Position numbers and translations under genes: made by a program | The notes under the pieces: model-generated | The model's input: only the letters and a program-made list of their open reading frames with translations | Told to the model about the DNA's origin: nothing | Database searches by the model: none | Assembly (NCBI RefSeq): GCF_964204645.1 | Contig: NC_134036.1 | Span: forward strand, 4,576,001-4,640,000 | Length of the DNA stretch: 64,000 nucleotides | Direction: 5' to 3' | Origin: Tubulanus polymorphus | Taxonomy: Eukaryota > Nemertea > Palaeonemertea > Tubulaniformes > Tubulanidae | Shown: piece after piece, positions 32,976 through 44,275 of the stretch | Numbering within the stretch: position 1 is the stretch's first letter | Layout of the letters: each line of letters begins with the position of its first letter

Positions 32976-34088
32976 TTGATGACTTCAGACTCTGAGAATG
33001 TATCGGTTGGTGCTGAGTTCTATAACCAGTCAGGGGGAACAACGACGACCATGCTGGCGAGGGGGTTTAAACCCCATCCGCGGTGTAAATACATCCATCA
33101 CGCCGACTACAAACCGTTTCACGTGAATCTGTATCTACAGATCACGACTTATGTCGTATTCAGCATTGCTATCGTCGGTTTCAGCGCCAATTTACTGTCT
33201 TTTATCATTCTCACCAAAGAACGTTCAAACAACACTAGTATATTTTATTTGAGATGTTTGGCAGTTGCGGACATGTTTATTTGTTTGTCGTTCGTTGTTT
33301 TTGACTTTCAGTATCGACTCTACAGTCACACGCTGTTACTGGACATGACTGCTGAAATAAACCACGCTATGAAGCGCATGTATTCATACACTAGGTACGT
33401 TCGCACTTTATCTTCAAGTATCAGTGATCTCATAACATTGTTAATAGCTATAGACAGATATATCGTTGTTTGTTGGGCACTTAGAGCTGTCAGAATCATA
33501 AGCATTAAGAAGAGCTACATTAACGTCACTTTCGTTGTAATCATTTGTCTTTGCAACCAGTCGAGGAATTTGTTCATGTATTATTCTCGCCGTTCAATAA
33601 ACCCGTGCACCGGACACGAGAGGTGGACTCAAAAACTGACTCCATTTGCCAAAAACATTTATCTTAAGTACTACGAGGTGTCTCTTCGAGCCCTGCTGTT
33701 TACTGTAATCCCGACAGTGATCGTGGTTCTAATAACTATACGATTGATTTTCACGTTGAGACGCGCAGGAGCAGCGAGAAAAACCATGTCTACAAATAAT
33801 CAAACTTCTAACAACAACAGCAGCAGTGACCGTAGTTTAACTCTGACGTTAGTTCTCATTTCGTGTTTCTATTTACTGAAGAATATATTTTCTGTCCGAG
33901 CCTCAATCATAAATTTGATAAGCACTCTAGGCGGTTCACTTGGTAAGGGTATTTCACAGGTTTATATGAACCCAGTTGTGGACACCATACGAATGATCGT
34001 AGCGTCTTCTAATTTCGTCGTATATTGCGCGTCGAGGCGTCGCTTTAGGATTGTAATTAAATCTATGTTTAATTGTTTCATAATTTGA
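32976..34088 (+). CDS. Rhodopsin-family GPCR, intronless, intact
   Basis: 370 residues, the second full receptor in the window. The N-terminus has NVS (8-10) and NQS (18-20) glycosylation sites and a Thr-rich stretch. TM1 starts at about 52 (Asn72). TM2 has Asp99. DRY is at 160-162. TM4 is at 180-202. The extracellular-loop-2 Cys is 211. TM5 has Pro246. TM6 is rich in Leu/Phe without W-x-P, and TM7 ends in NFVVY at about 346-350. The TM3 cysteine is absent, as in the receptor at 2022. The C-terminus is slightly longer (ends CFII). It is convergent with knottin 8, whose poly(A) signal lies 450 bp downstream. Its damaged sisters are at 41029 and 50953, so of the three large segments only this one keeps a working receptor. 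Confidence 0.88.
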   Translation: MMTSDSENVSVGAEFYNQSGGTTTTMLARGFKPHPRCKYIHHADYKPFHVNLYLQITTYVVFSIAIVGFSANLLSFIILTKERSNNTSIFYLRCLAVADMFICLSFVVFDFQYRLYSHTLLLDMTAEINHAMKRMYSYTRYVRTLSSSISDLITLLIAIDRYIVVCWALRAVRIISIKKSYINVTFVVIICLCNQSRNLFMYYSRRSINPCTGHERWTQKLTPFAKNIYLKYYEVSLRALLFTVIPTVIVVLITIRLIFTLRRAGAARKTMSTNNQTSNNNSSSDRSLTLTLVLISCFYLLKNIFSVRASIINLISTLGGSLGKGISQVYMNPVVDTIRMIVASSNFVVYCASRRRFRIVIKSMFNCFII

Positions 34089-34535
34089 ACTAACTACAGC
34101 AGGATCCTGAAACCTGTCGATCGGATGGAAGACTACTGAATTGACCTGACAATCTGAGCCAGCATCGCAGTGGCTTCTTTCGCTTTAGTTAAATACGATA
34201 TCCTTGTCTAAACGGTTTAACGCTTTAATTCCAGTGAGGCTTCGACAACGTTTATACAATACTAGCCTTTTACTTGCAATCGAGTGGCGAGGGTTTTATT
34301 TATTTTCTCAAAATTAAACTCCTCGAAGAGGTGAGGAAATATCGGCGATAATTCGTTCTGGATTTCGACCGGAGTTTTTTTTCACTTTTGCCTCCAAGAG
34401 AAGACGATGTTAAGAGGAAAATGCGGACCTTTTATAAACGATTGATGTTTCCCACCGCGGATAGAACGGTGCGTCCTACTGGTCACTTTGAAAATATTCA
34501 CTATCGATACATAAACAGTTAACAACCCGATCATT
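34089..34535. other. spacer between convergent receptor and knottin 8
   Basis: Shared almost base for base with 42130-42590 and 51883-52345. It contains 'cctcgaagaggtgagg' and the 'ttttgcctccaagagaag' block found downstream of most knottin genes. No gene. Confidence 0.5.
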
Positions 34536-34721
34536 GATTTATTTACTCGCAGTTTAATTGAATCTAATTATAACACGAGATTTGACGACTGAGTTACATA
34601 TATAAATTCAATTCGAGCTTTTTGATAGTCTGTCAGTAACCTGACTGTGGTTCAGTTTCATAATGAGATATAACCCGAGCCGCCACGTGTATATTCCATT
34701 AGAAATCCCGATCACCAGCAA

Positions 34722-35188
34722 TTACGAACAAAATCCGTTGCTACACTTGTGGCTGCAACACTCGTTATCGTTGCCACAGAATTGGCTCTTTTGTGAGCAA
34801 CCTATTTAAAATAGCATGCATTTTTTCAAATAGATTGAAGAAATATTTGAACGCCGACCCCTATGAAGCACCGGTAATGATCCCGACGACGGGGATGGTA
34901 GACAATGATGATAGAAATGGACGGGGCTTAGTGAATACATGTTTGATATTGCACGTCAATCAAATTGATTTATATCTCTGCAATACTATGGACCCAATTA
35001 ATTCGTCGGAACGAGAAAAGAGAGAAAACGACTTAATTTTTGCTCATTAATATTGCGCCTATTATTCATATTATGAACTTTGCAATTGCGTATTATCTTC
35101 CCAGTCGTTACTAACCTTCTGCAAGTGACGCGGCACTGACCACGATCACAACCACAGCGCATAGACGAGGTATCAAATTAGCGAGCAT
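34722..35188 (-). CDS. Knottin 8: secreted six-cysteine ICK peptide (two exons)
   Basis: Exon 1 coding is 35116-35188 (24 codons + 1 nt). The signal starts MLANLIP, with Leu-Cys at 9-10. Donor GTTAGT, phase-1 intron 314 nt. Exon 2 is 34722-34801, with C-6-C-5-CC-3-C-4-C, Ser (TCG) and TAA. Precursor 50 residues. It forms a subfamily with knottins 10 and 11, sharing an Asn-Asp-Asn-Glu loop before the CC pair, while loops 1 and 4 vary. AATAAA at 34543-34538, with ATTAAA at 34558-34553 in place of the more usual second signal. Confidence 0.88.
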
Positions 35189-35399
35189 TTTCAACGCCTA
35201 GATTTTTGAAATAGATACATTATTAAGTAATGATTATTCAGTAGTTTCCAATAGGCTCTCAGTGAATAAAACTTTTATCAGATTGTAAACTAAAAAAACT
35301 GATAACATAGTTTCCTCATAATTAGTCTCATCAGTTCGTAACAATAATGATAGAAAGAAACACTGATAAACCTAGAAGTACTTAGAATTTGCTACCATA

Positions 35400-35710
35400 T
35401 AAGACGGTATGATTAGTGACACGTCAATAAATAATCATCACCCGATTTCTATCACACAACGTATGTTATCTACTTACGGTTTCGGCTTCGTGGTGGAGTT
35501 TAGTTGCTGCATTCGATATAGGAACCTTTATGTAGGAAATTCGCTCAACAATTTTACACTTCAGATATTCAATACACTATTTATTTTACTATTCAGATTG
35601 TTCAAGTCGATTGGCGTCAATTTCATTATCCGAATCCAGAGTGGGAACTGGTGATATGTGAAACTCCTTCGTACGTTATATTTTACTAACGGGTCAGGAC
35701 CCAATATTAT
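35400..35710. promoter_or_regulatory. conserved upstream block of knottin 8
   Basis: Minus donor GTAAGT at 35477-35472. On plus, 'catataag' at about 35396 and GTATGT at about 35460. After it comes sequence shared with 30375-30760, then the MITE at 36157 interrupts what in other copies is the path to the next receptor. Confidence 0.42.
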
Positions 35711-36156
35711 CTAGTTTCTAATGAAAATATTCGGGTACTGGATGCAGAGTCAAATGATACCATCAAAACTGTGGAACTTGATGGAGCCTAGATTAATTCG
35801 TATGATATTGGGCACGATTTGGTTGAGCGTCGAATTCGACCTGGATTGAGCGTTAAACTAAATGTCGGAACCTAATTGGCGAAACCAATGACATAGATGT
35901 ACTTGTAAACTTGGATATTGTGCGACCAAAACAAGCATCGAGTGATGTTTGGTCCAGGGACATGGTTTCCGTTTCATAAGCATTCATTTTACCTATGGAG
36001 ACCACAGTCGAATTCGTTTTTCCTGACCCTCCCCATTCATCCAACAATCCCATGTGAAGTGATGACAAACATTGGATTCATGACAGAACTGTACTGGTGG
36101 AAATATCAAAAAATAGATTCCGACAAAAAATCGGTAGTAGAAAGTTTGAATTTATA

Positions 36157-37140
36157 TGGAAGCCCTGAAACGACATTACGAATTACGTTTTACGAATTAC
36201 GTTTTACGAATTACGTTTTACGTTTTACGAATTACGAGTTATGTTTTGCAAATTACGCGTTAGGTTAACGATTTACCATATGAGCTCCCTGCATTTCGTA
36301 TGTCGCGCGAGGTCAAGGTCTTATACACTTACGTTTTACAAATTACGTTTTACGAATTACGTTTTACGACTTACGTTTTACGAATTACGTTTTACGAACG
36401 TTTTCCATTGACTTACTGGCACTTGCTTCAAAAGTTTTTCGGAAAAACACGGGCTTTGGAATGAAGTCGAATCATGACGAAGAATGAATCTTTATTTTGC
36501 ATTTCGAAACATATACATGTATATATCCGTGAAATTGAGGGAGTTTCGTACGCATTTTTTATTACAAGTAATAATGAGACCAAGGAAGTCAAAAAGTGAC
36601 TTATGATAATTTCAAATGATTAAAAGTATAGAGATTCAGCCTGCATACGCCCGGATTCATTAATTAATAAATTACAAACACTGACACTGTCCTGTTTGGC
36701 AAGGGCACAATGATTAAGACGATACAAAACTGGAAATTATTCGGGGTTCATGGAGATAAAAAGGAATTGGACTCCATATCGGTGCGTATACAATTGTTCA
36801 ATTGTAACAAATGATCAGAACAAGTCTTAGCTATTAATAATGAAAATATATATGTATCTATATTTGAAAGCAAAGCGTTTGGGCTGCAATGTCATCCATC
36901 GTTATTAGTTGAAGCATTCGGCAAAAAATTACAACCGATCACACTACAGTGCTGCCGTCTGCCTACTAACCAAAGTTTGATAATATTCACGACACGGGGA
37001 GTGCACCAGAACCTTGACCTCTTAAGATAAATTGAACCGAAATGTAGTGTTAAATCGTTGCCCAAAATGTAAGTCGTAAAACGTAACTCGCAAGACGTAA
37101 TTCGTAAAACGTAATTCGTAATGTCGTTTCAGAGCTTCCA
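36157..37140. mobile_element. TA-flanked MITE with internal tandem repeats (984 bp)
   Basis: Terminal inverted repeats of about 45 bp start TGGAAGCYCTGAAACGACAT and run into 'acgaattacgttttacg' subrepeats, of which the left side holds many (36175-36400). The target duplication is TA (36155-36156 and 37141-37142). The uninterrupted site is visible at about 30755-30770 in a duplicate segment, which confirms insertion. No transposase is encoded. TA targets fit Tc1/mariner-like or related transposases, but the family is uncertain. Confidence 0.75.
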
Positions 37141-38012
37141 TAGTTTCAAGATTGCCGATTGAAGTTATTTTATGAGCATGAAATAAATTGTATGCTTCAC
37201 TCAAAACACATCGAAAACGTTTTTCATGTGGAAAAAAAAGGTTTTTTTTCATCGGTGCCGTGTGCGGCTAGCTTAACGGTATAGGATATAAACCGGAATA
37301 TCTCGCGCACCATCGACTCCGATAAAAGTGGTTTTTAAACAATCGACTAACTTGATCTATCGATGTGAATTTTCATTTCACTCAGCTGCGTCGAGCGATG
37401 GGAATTTGAATCCACTTTCGCTATCAACTGCAAATTATTGAATATGGAATTTCAATAATTTTATTCGTGAACATGATCCCTGCATTAGAAGCTTTTAGCT
37501 TTTTAACATAAGGCATAAATTTTGTGAGGGATAATAGTAATCTCAATATTATATCGTGAATTCATATGTTTGACTCTAATTCTCAGTGCAACATATGTTA
37601 CATTATAACCTATATGTGACCCCAGCTTCGGGGAATATGACGAATACATTGAGTCAGAATTGTGGTCTTTTGCTTCCAAGAGAAGTCGAAGTTAAGAGCT
37701 GAACGCGGAACTGGAACTGGACGATCGATGTTCCTCGCGACGGATGGAACGGCGCATCCTATTGGTCGCTCTGGAAATGTTCAGCCAGGAATCATAAACA
37801 CCTAATAACAACCCGATCATTAACGAAATTATTCAATTTTGATTGACTTTAATAATAACGCGAGATTTGACGACTGAGTTAAAAAACATATAAATTCAAC
37901 TCAAGGTTTTTGATAGTCAGTCAGTAACCTGACTGCGGTTCAGTTTCATTATCGGATACTTCCCAAACCGCAACATGTATATCCGATTATTATAAACTCT
38001 CACCACCGACGA

Positions 38013-38783
38013 TTAGGAACAAACTCCTGCTTTACATTTGTCGTCGCAACAGTCGGGGCTTACGCCACAGGTCAAGCCTTTTCCTATGCAACCTATTTTA
38101 AAAAAAGGAGGAAACTGAAAATGGAAATTTCGAGTGAAACACTTTATTCGCTTATTTGAAGAAATATTTCGACCCGGCCCCCGACGATCAGATTCCGCTC
38201 GTTCGTATCGACCGTTCGGACGAACTGATGTTCACGGGATAATATTTGTATACTTGTGTAAGAACGACATCGCACGTCATCATGTGGCGTGGCTACTTGG
38301 GGCGCGACGATGTTAATAAACCTTTAGGTATGGTTGTGGTCACCTCAGGCGTGACTGGTCTACTGGCCTCAATTTCTGCTAGTTGGCGAACTAGTCGAAG
38401 GTGGCTGCTTTAACTGCACTGTAGAGCTGCCTTACAGTCGTTGAAATGCTCAAACACTTATATGTGGCGGGACTTTTTGGAATATTTTTTTATTCCGAAA
38501 AATCGCAAAAAAATTACCAAAGATGTGAAGAAATTGATTTTTTTACCCCACCACTTCAATCGATTTTTCTCAAAATATAAATATGCGATTCTTTTACGAA
38601 CTGGAAATAAGCCATTAATTCGTTCAATCGATAAAATGTTTACTGGTGATCATTGCGACTTATATCATTAATGAAATACTATGAAATTGAGAAATATTTC
38701 TACTCACCTGGATAATGCACGGCGATGATCACAATCACGGCAAAAGCGCATGCGCGAGTCGTTAGATAAGCGAAAACTTTCAT
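38013..38783 (-). CDS. Knottin 9: secreted six-cysteine ICK peptide with shifted start (two exons)
   Basis: Exon 1 coding is 38708-38783 (25 codons + 1 nt). The ATG used by siblings is GTT here, but an in-frame ATG two codons upstream replaces it, so the signal starts MKVFAYL. Donor GTGAGT. The intron is 615 nt, longer than usual. Exon 2 is 38013-38092, with C-6-C-5-CC-3-C-4-C, Ser and TAA. Precursor 51 residues. It pairs with knottin 3 (shared Tyr-Pro before the junction and Asp-Asp-Lys loop). No clear AATAAA is seen in the 3' UTR, where the family signal has mutated, so 3' end formation may differ. Confidence 0.82.
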
Positions 38784-39171
38784 TTCCTAGAATTTCAATT
38801 TAATATACTATTGAATTGCGAAAAGGGGACCCGAGGTCTTGAAAAGACTTGAATTCGGTACTTTGGCTTTGGAAATTGATTTGTGGAACAATGTTGGAAA
38901 TCTATAAATTCATGATTTTTTTGCACGATCATGAATCATGGAAAATAACAGTGTCAAGATGTTTCGTATTTTTAAGTGTCAATTTTGGTTATGATCGCTG
39001 ATGAAGTGATTAAGTGAGAATATTTTTCTGTAAAAAGATTTTATCCGGGGGTAAATCCTTAAAAGTGGTTCTCAAAATTGAATCTTCGGTAGAGAGTTGT
39101 GGTAGTTGAATAACCATTAAAGCGTAAACACGATAAATCTCATTTTCAAATGAGTAAATAAGTTTTATTCA

Positions 39172-39545
39172 TTAGGCCACACCAAAAGATTTTGTCTCCC
39201 GGGCGGAACAATCACCAAAATGGGAAGGTAGTAGGGAATCCTTTTATAGAAAAAAATGTGAGTATACATTTGAAAATAGGATAGGTCACCGTAAATAATT
39301 TTTACTTGGCAAAATTTTTAGTCAGGAATATGATTAACAGCTAGTAGACCACATATTAGCCTAAAAGGAAATTGAGGTGTTTACAATTACCTATTAAAAC
39401 TATGTTTTAAACTTATTTCACAGAATTCCTGGAATTTTACAATAAACAAGGTCGCCATCAATGTCCGATTAGCAAAGTTGTCTGAGCATGGCTGCACCAT
39501 TTCCAGGGTCAAATTGTTACAGGGTTTTCTTTTGGTGTGGCCTAA
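39172..39545. mobile_element. MITE with TTAGGCCACACCAAAAGA termini
   Basis: The 18-bp terminal inverted repeats at 39172-39189 and 39528-39545 match perfectly or nearly so. A related left end with the same internal 'ctcgggcggaacaatcacc' occurs at 49907-49990 without its right end. No open frame inside. No target duplication is evident. Confidence 0.65.
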
Positions 39546-39734
39546 CGAACGTTTTCAGGGAAGATTTCATCTGATATAAAACAATTGAATAAAATAGATA
39601 TCAAAGAAAGAACAAGCAGATCACCGAGAGGAATCCAGATACAGAAAACCCGACCGAACAACATTTGGCCGAACAAAATTGGCGCAGCTCCCTATAACAC
39701 TACTGGACGATTTCCGCAACAGCGGTGGCGATTA

Positions 39735-40050
39735 ACATAGCAGTATGACCAGTGACACTGTATTGAACAATCATCGCCCAATTGCTATCTACGTATGTTT
39801 CATACTTACGGTTTTGCCTGCGTGATATATTACGTTTGGTTGCTGCATTCAATCTTCCGGAACGTATATGTAGAAAAATTCGCTCGCGAATTTTACACTT
39901 CAGATATTCAACACACTATTTACTTTTCTGTTCAGGTTCTACTCGACTTGCCGCGTGTTACCTTCATTTAGTACTCGAATTGAGAGTTCGAAACGGACGA
40001 AATATGAAACTATTTCGTCTGATATATATTTTACTGAAAATTCAGGACCG
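39735..40050. promoter_or_regulatory. conserved upstream block between knottin 9 and receptor 41029
   Basis: A complete copy followed by a receptor. On plus: GTATGT donor at about 39793 and 'acttttctgttcag' (39922-39935), giving a possible 130-nt 5' UTR intron about 1.1 kb before the receptor ATG. On minus: GTAAGT donor (39809-39804) facing the knottin 9 leader acceptor. This is the best place to test the head-to-head model. Confidence 0.45.
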
Positions 40051-41028
40051 AATAATATCTAGTTGTACGTATTCAGCAATGTAAATCTTGAACCCATAAT
40101 TCTTAGGGACTTGGTCCAGAGTCAGTTGAGACCGTTTAAACTGTGGGACTGGTCCCAGTGTCTTGGACTTATATTTCAATAGTTCTATGTGAATTCGGTA
40201 ATCGATATTTTAAAGATCTAGCAGGAACACGAGTACATCTCTTCTGGGAAGCACTTGGGACGTGTTTTCCAGTCTGGGTTTTTTCACCTACTATTCTCGT
40301 CGTTCTAAAACTTTATGCAGTCAATGAAAATGTCCGGTATTTCGTCAGTAACCTATTCGACTAAGCGACGATATTGCTTATACTCTTAAATAAGCGAATA
40401 GTTTGGTTCACATTAGTAAAGTTTATTAGTGGATTACTTCATAAGTTGCGTTTTAGGTCACAGGACACTATGTGATTTACTGAACTTCAGTTCAGTTTCT
40501 GACCTGAAATTGACCAGTGATAGCTTAGACGATAGTATGATGGATTTCACGGAGCTTCTTTTAGCCGAGCAAACGTTTCATATGATCATTTCCGATTTGA
40601 GGAAATATTTCTGAAATCGTACCATCCATAAAACGTATGGTTTTTTTTTCTTTTCATTCGAATTGAAGCGATTCGAAAAATGAGTAAGACTTTCTGTAAT
40701 CGATAACGAATCTATACGACTCCTCGTAATATGAAAAAAAAATACCAACTAGCATCCGAACAACTGATTGATTTCATTGATATACTAATCTCGCCTGAGG
40801 CATGTTTAGTTTTGTAGCGCTGCATTACTTCGATTTCTAGTCCCTTGGTATCGGCGTGGATTTGACTTGACAGGTTGGCGGTCTGGAGGGTGTTTCGACA
40901 GCGGGCAATATACTTACGCGCTCATAACAAAGATGCGCCTGGTTGCGATATTCGATGGTTCGGAAGTTTGAACCGATTGTTTCTCGGATTTTAGGCGTGA
41001 TGGCTTACTAGCGCGAGCGCAACCAGAA

Positions 41029-42129
41029 TTGATGACTTCAGACTCTGAGAATGTATCGGTTGGTGCTGAGTTCTATTACCAGTCAGGAGGAACAACGACG
41101 ACCATCCTGGCGAGGGGGTTTAAACCCCATCCGCGGTGTAAATACATCCATCACGCCGATTACAAACCGTTTCACGTGAATCTGTATCTACAGATCATGA
41201 CTTATGTCGTATTCAGCATTGCTATCGTCGGTTTCAGCGCCAATTTACTGTCTTTTATCATTCTCACCAAAGAACGTTCAAACAACACTAGTATATTTTA
41301 TTTGAGATGTTTGGCTGTTGCGGACATGTTTATTTGTTTGTCGTTCGTTGTTTTTGACTTTTAGTATCGACTCTACAGTTACACGCTGTTACTTGACATG
41401 ACTGCTGAAATGAACCACGCTATGAAGCGCATGATTTCATAAACTAGGTACGTGCGCACTTTATCTTCAAGTATCAGTGATCTCATAACATTGATAATAG
41501 CTGTAGACAGATATATCGTTGTTTGTTGGGCACTTAGAGCTGTCAGAATCATAAGCATTAAGAAGAGCTACATTAACGTCACTTTCGTTGTAATCATTTG
41601 TCTTTGCAACCAGTCGAGGAATTTGTTCATGTATTATTCTCGTCGTTCTATAAACCCGTGCACTGGACACGAGAGGTGGACACAAAAACTGACTCCATTT
41701 GCCAAATACATTTATCTTAAGTACAACGAGGTGTCTTTTCGAGCTCTGCTGTTTACTATATTCCCGACAGTGATCGTGGTTCTAATAACTATCCGATTGA
41801 TTTTCACGTTGAAACGCGCAGGAGCAGCGAGAAAAACCATGTCTACAAATAATCAAACTTCTAACAACAACAGCAGCAGTGACCGTAGTTTAACTCTGAC
41901 GTTAGTTCTCATTTCGTGTTTCTATTTACTGAAGAATATATTTTCTGTCCGAGCCTCAATCATGAATTTGATGAGCACTCTAGGCGGTTCACTTGGTAAG
42001 GGTATTTCACAGGTTTATATGAACCCAGTTGTGGACACCATACGAATGATCGTAGCGTCTTCTAATTTCGTCGTATATTGCGCTTCGAGGCGTCGCTTTA
42101 GGATTGTAATTAAATCTATGTTTAATTAG
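41029..42129 (+). pseudogene. GPCR pseudogene with two nonsense codons
   Basis: Full-length and collinear with the receptor at 32976 and without frameshifts, but broken by TAG at 41362-41364 (CAG in the sister) at the end of TM2 and TAA at 41440-41442 just before TM3. The second stop also exists in the copy at 50953, so it predates their separation. The first is private. The final codons end MFN then TAG, also shared with 50953. TM3-TM7, DRY and NFVVY remain open, showing recent loss. A translated N-terminal stub of 111 residues would contain TM1 and most of TM2 only. Confidence 0.88.
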
Positions 42130-42773
42130 TTCATAATTTGAACTAACTACAGCAGGATCCTGAAACCTGTCGATCGGATGGAAGACTGCTGAATTGACCT
42201 GACAATCTGAGCAAGCATCGCAGTGGCTTCTTTCGCTTTAGTTAAATACAATATCCTTGTCTAAACGGTTTAACACCTTTAATTCCAGTGTGGCTTCGAT
42301 GACGTTTCTACGATATTAGCCTTTTACTTACAATCGAGTGGCGAGGGTTTTAAATATTTTCTCAAAATTAGACTCCTCGAAGAGGTGAGGAAATATCGGC
42401 GATAATTCGTTCTGGATTTCGACTGGGTTTTTTTTCACTTTTGCCTCCAAGAGAAGACGATGTTAAGAGGAAAATGCGGACCTTTTATAAACTATTGATG
42501 TTTCGCACCGCGGATAGAACGATGCGTCCTACTGGTCACTTTGAAAATATTCACCATCGATACATGAACAGTTAACAACCCGATCATTGATTTATTTACT
42601 CGCAGTTTAATTGAATCTAATTATAACACGAGATTTGATGACTGAGTTACATATATAAATTCAATCGAGCTTTTTGATAGTCTGTCAGTAACCTGACTGT
42701 GGTTCAGTTTCATAATGAGATATTACCCGAGCCGCCACGTGTATATTCCATTAGAAATCCCGATAACCAGCAA

Positions 42774-43222
42774 TTACGAACAAAATCCGGAGCTACAATT
42801 GTGGTCACAACACTCGTTATCGTTGCCACAGACTGCGCCTTTAAGTCCGCAACCTATTTAAAATAGCATGCATTATTTTATTTAGATTGAAGAAATATTT
42901 GAACGCCGACCCCCTATGGACGACGGGGATGGTAGACAATGATGATAGAAATGGATGGGGCTTAGCAAATACATGTTTGATATTGTACGTCAATTAAATT
43001 GATATATATCTTTGCAATACTATTGACAAAATTAATTCTTTCGAACGAGAAAAAGGAGAAAACTACTTATTTTTTACTTATTATGATTGCGCCTATTATT
43101 CATATTATGAACTTTGCAATCATGTATTATCTCCACAGTCGTTACTAACCTTCTGCAAATGACGCGGCACTGGCCACGATCACAACCACAGCGCATAGAC
43201 GAGGTATTAAATAAGCGAGCAT
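42774..43222 (-). CDS. Knottin 10: secreted six-cysteine ICK peptide (two exons)
   Basis: Exon 1 coding is 43150-43222 (24 codons + 1 nt). The signal starts MLAYLIP. Donor GTTAGT, phase-1 intron 296 nt. Exon 2 is 42774-42853, with C-6-C-5-CC-3-C-4-C, Ser and TAA. Precursor 50 residues. Compared with knottins 8 and 11 of the sister segments, the flanks and intron are nearly identical while loops 1, 3 and 4 carry several replacements. AATAAA at 42596-42591. It remains intact although the receptor beside it is dead. Confidence 0.88.
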
Positions 43223-43559
43223 TTTCATCGTCTAGAATTTGACATAGATACATTATTAAGTAATGATTATTCGGTAGTTTCCAATAGGCTCTCAGTGAAT
43301 AAAACTTTTATCAGATCGTAAAAAAATAATAACATAGTTTCCTCAAAATTAGTCTCATCAGTTCGTAAAAATAATGATGGAAAGAAACACTGATAAACTC
43401 GGTGAACATTTGTTTGTTACATTAGAGGAATTCGAAGTCAATGAAATCGCATGTGCTGGATACTAATTAGTTAAAATGTGACTTCCTGCGGCGAGCGTTT
43501 CTCTGGCCATGAGCGCGGGACGGCTACATCGCTTGCGTTTGGCATCGCAGAAACACGGA

Positions 43560-43615
43560 AACAAGTTTATGTCCCTGGTTTCCGTGTGTGCTGGGCTTTA
43601 TATATAATACAGATT
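43560..43615 (-). promoter_or_regulatory. TATA-bearing conserved block upstream of knottin 10
   Basis: On the minus strand TATATAAAG (43604-43596) is followed by a conserved 'cccagcacacacggaaacc' segment, about 370 nt upstream of the signal-peptide ATG. The same block recurs upstream of all knottins, but the TATA word is clear only here, at 53375-53367 (knottin 11) and roughly at 19868 (knottin 4). It may be a proximal promoter. Confidence 0.5.
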
Positions 43616-43794
43616 GATGATTGATGATTCCCTTTTGACTTAACAACTGAGAATCATTCGAATAAAATCTGTGTCTCGCCTCAGTTATGAGAAACGATAC
43701 ATTAGTTATGCATTCTATGTACCTTAGAGCAAAATTACAACGGTAAAATCTTGAAAATACTGAACAAATTACTATACTAGACTGCAAGTCAATG

Positions 43795-44105
43795 AACAAT
43801 TGTCACCAATTCGTATATTATCACACCAGGTGTGTTATCTACTTACGGTTTTGCCTTCGTCTTAAACGTTTGGTTGCTGCATTCAAAATAGAAGCGTTTA
43901 TGTAGATAATTCCTACATGAATTTTACACTTCAGATGTTTAATACACTATTTGCTTTTCTGTTCAGGTTCTATTGGATTTGCCGGGTGTTTACCGCAGAA
44001 ATCGAATTGAGAGTTGGAACGGATGAAATATGAAACTATTTTGTGATATGTTTTACCGTAAATTCGGGACCGAATAATAGTAAGTTAACTGTTAATGAAC
44101 GTGTT
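43795..44105. promoter_or_regulatory. conserved upstream block of knottin 10
   Basis: Minus donor GTAAGT 43846-43841. The plus-strand donor position reads GTGTGT, and 'tttctgttcag' is kept (about 43957-43967). No receptor follows until 50953, because DNA of several kilobases has been inserted or amplified between. Confidence 0.42.
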
Positions 44106-44275
44106 CAGCCATATTGAACTGACAAAACTTGGTGACTTGATTAGATTATAGCGCTTGAATCCAGTGTTCGAAACGGGTGAAATATGTATTTATTTCGGGG
44201 TATACAAGGGTAATCCAGGTACATACCCAGCCCCTCGATCCCAGCCACTTTATATAAGTGTAATCCATGCACGGA

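Noticed and set aside
34793-35050. 85-codon plus-strand ORF, repeated in part at 52703
   Set aside because: It is antisense to the intron of knottin 8, and the openness is inherited by duplication.
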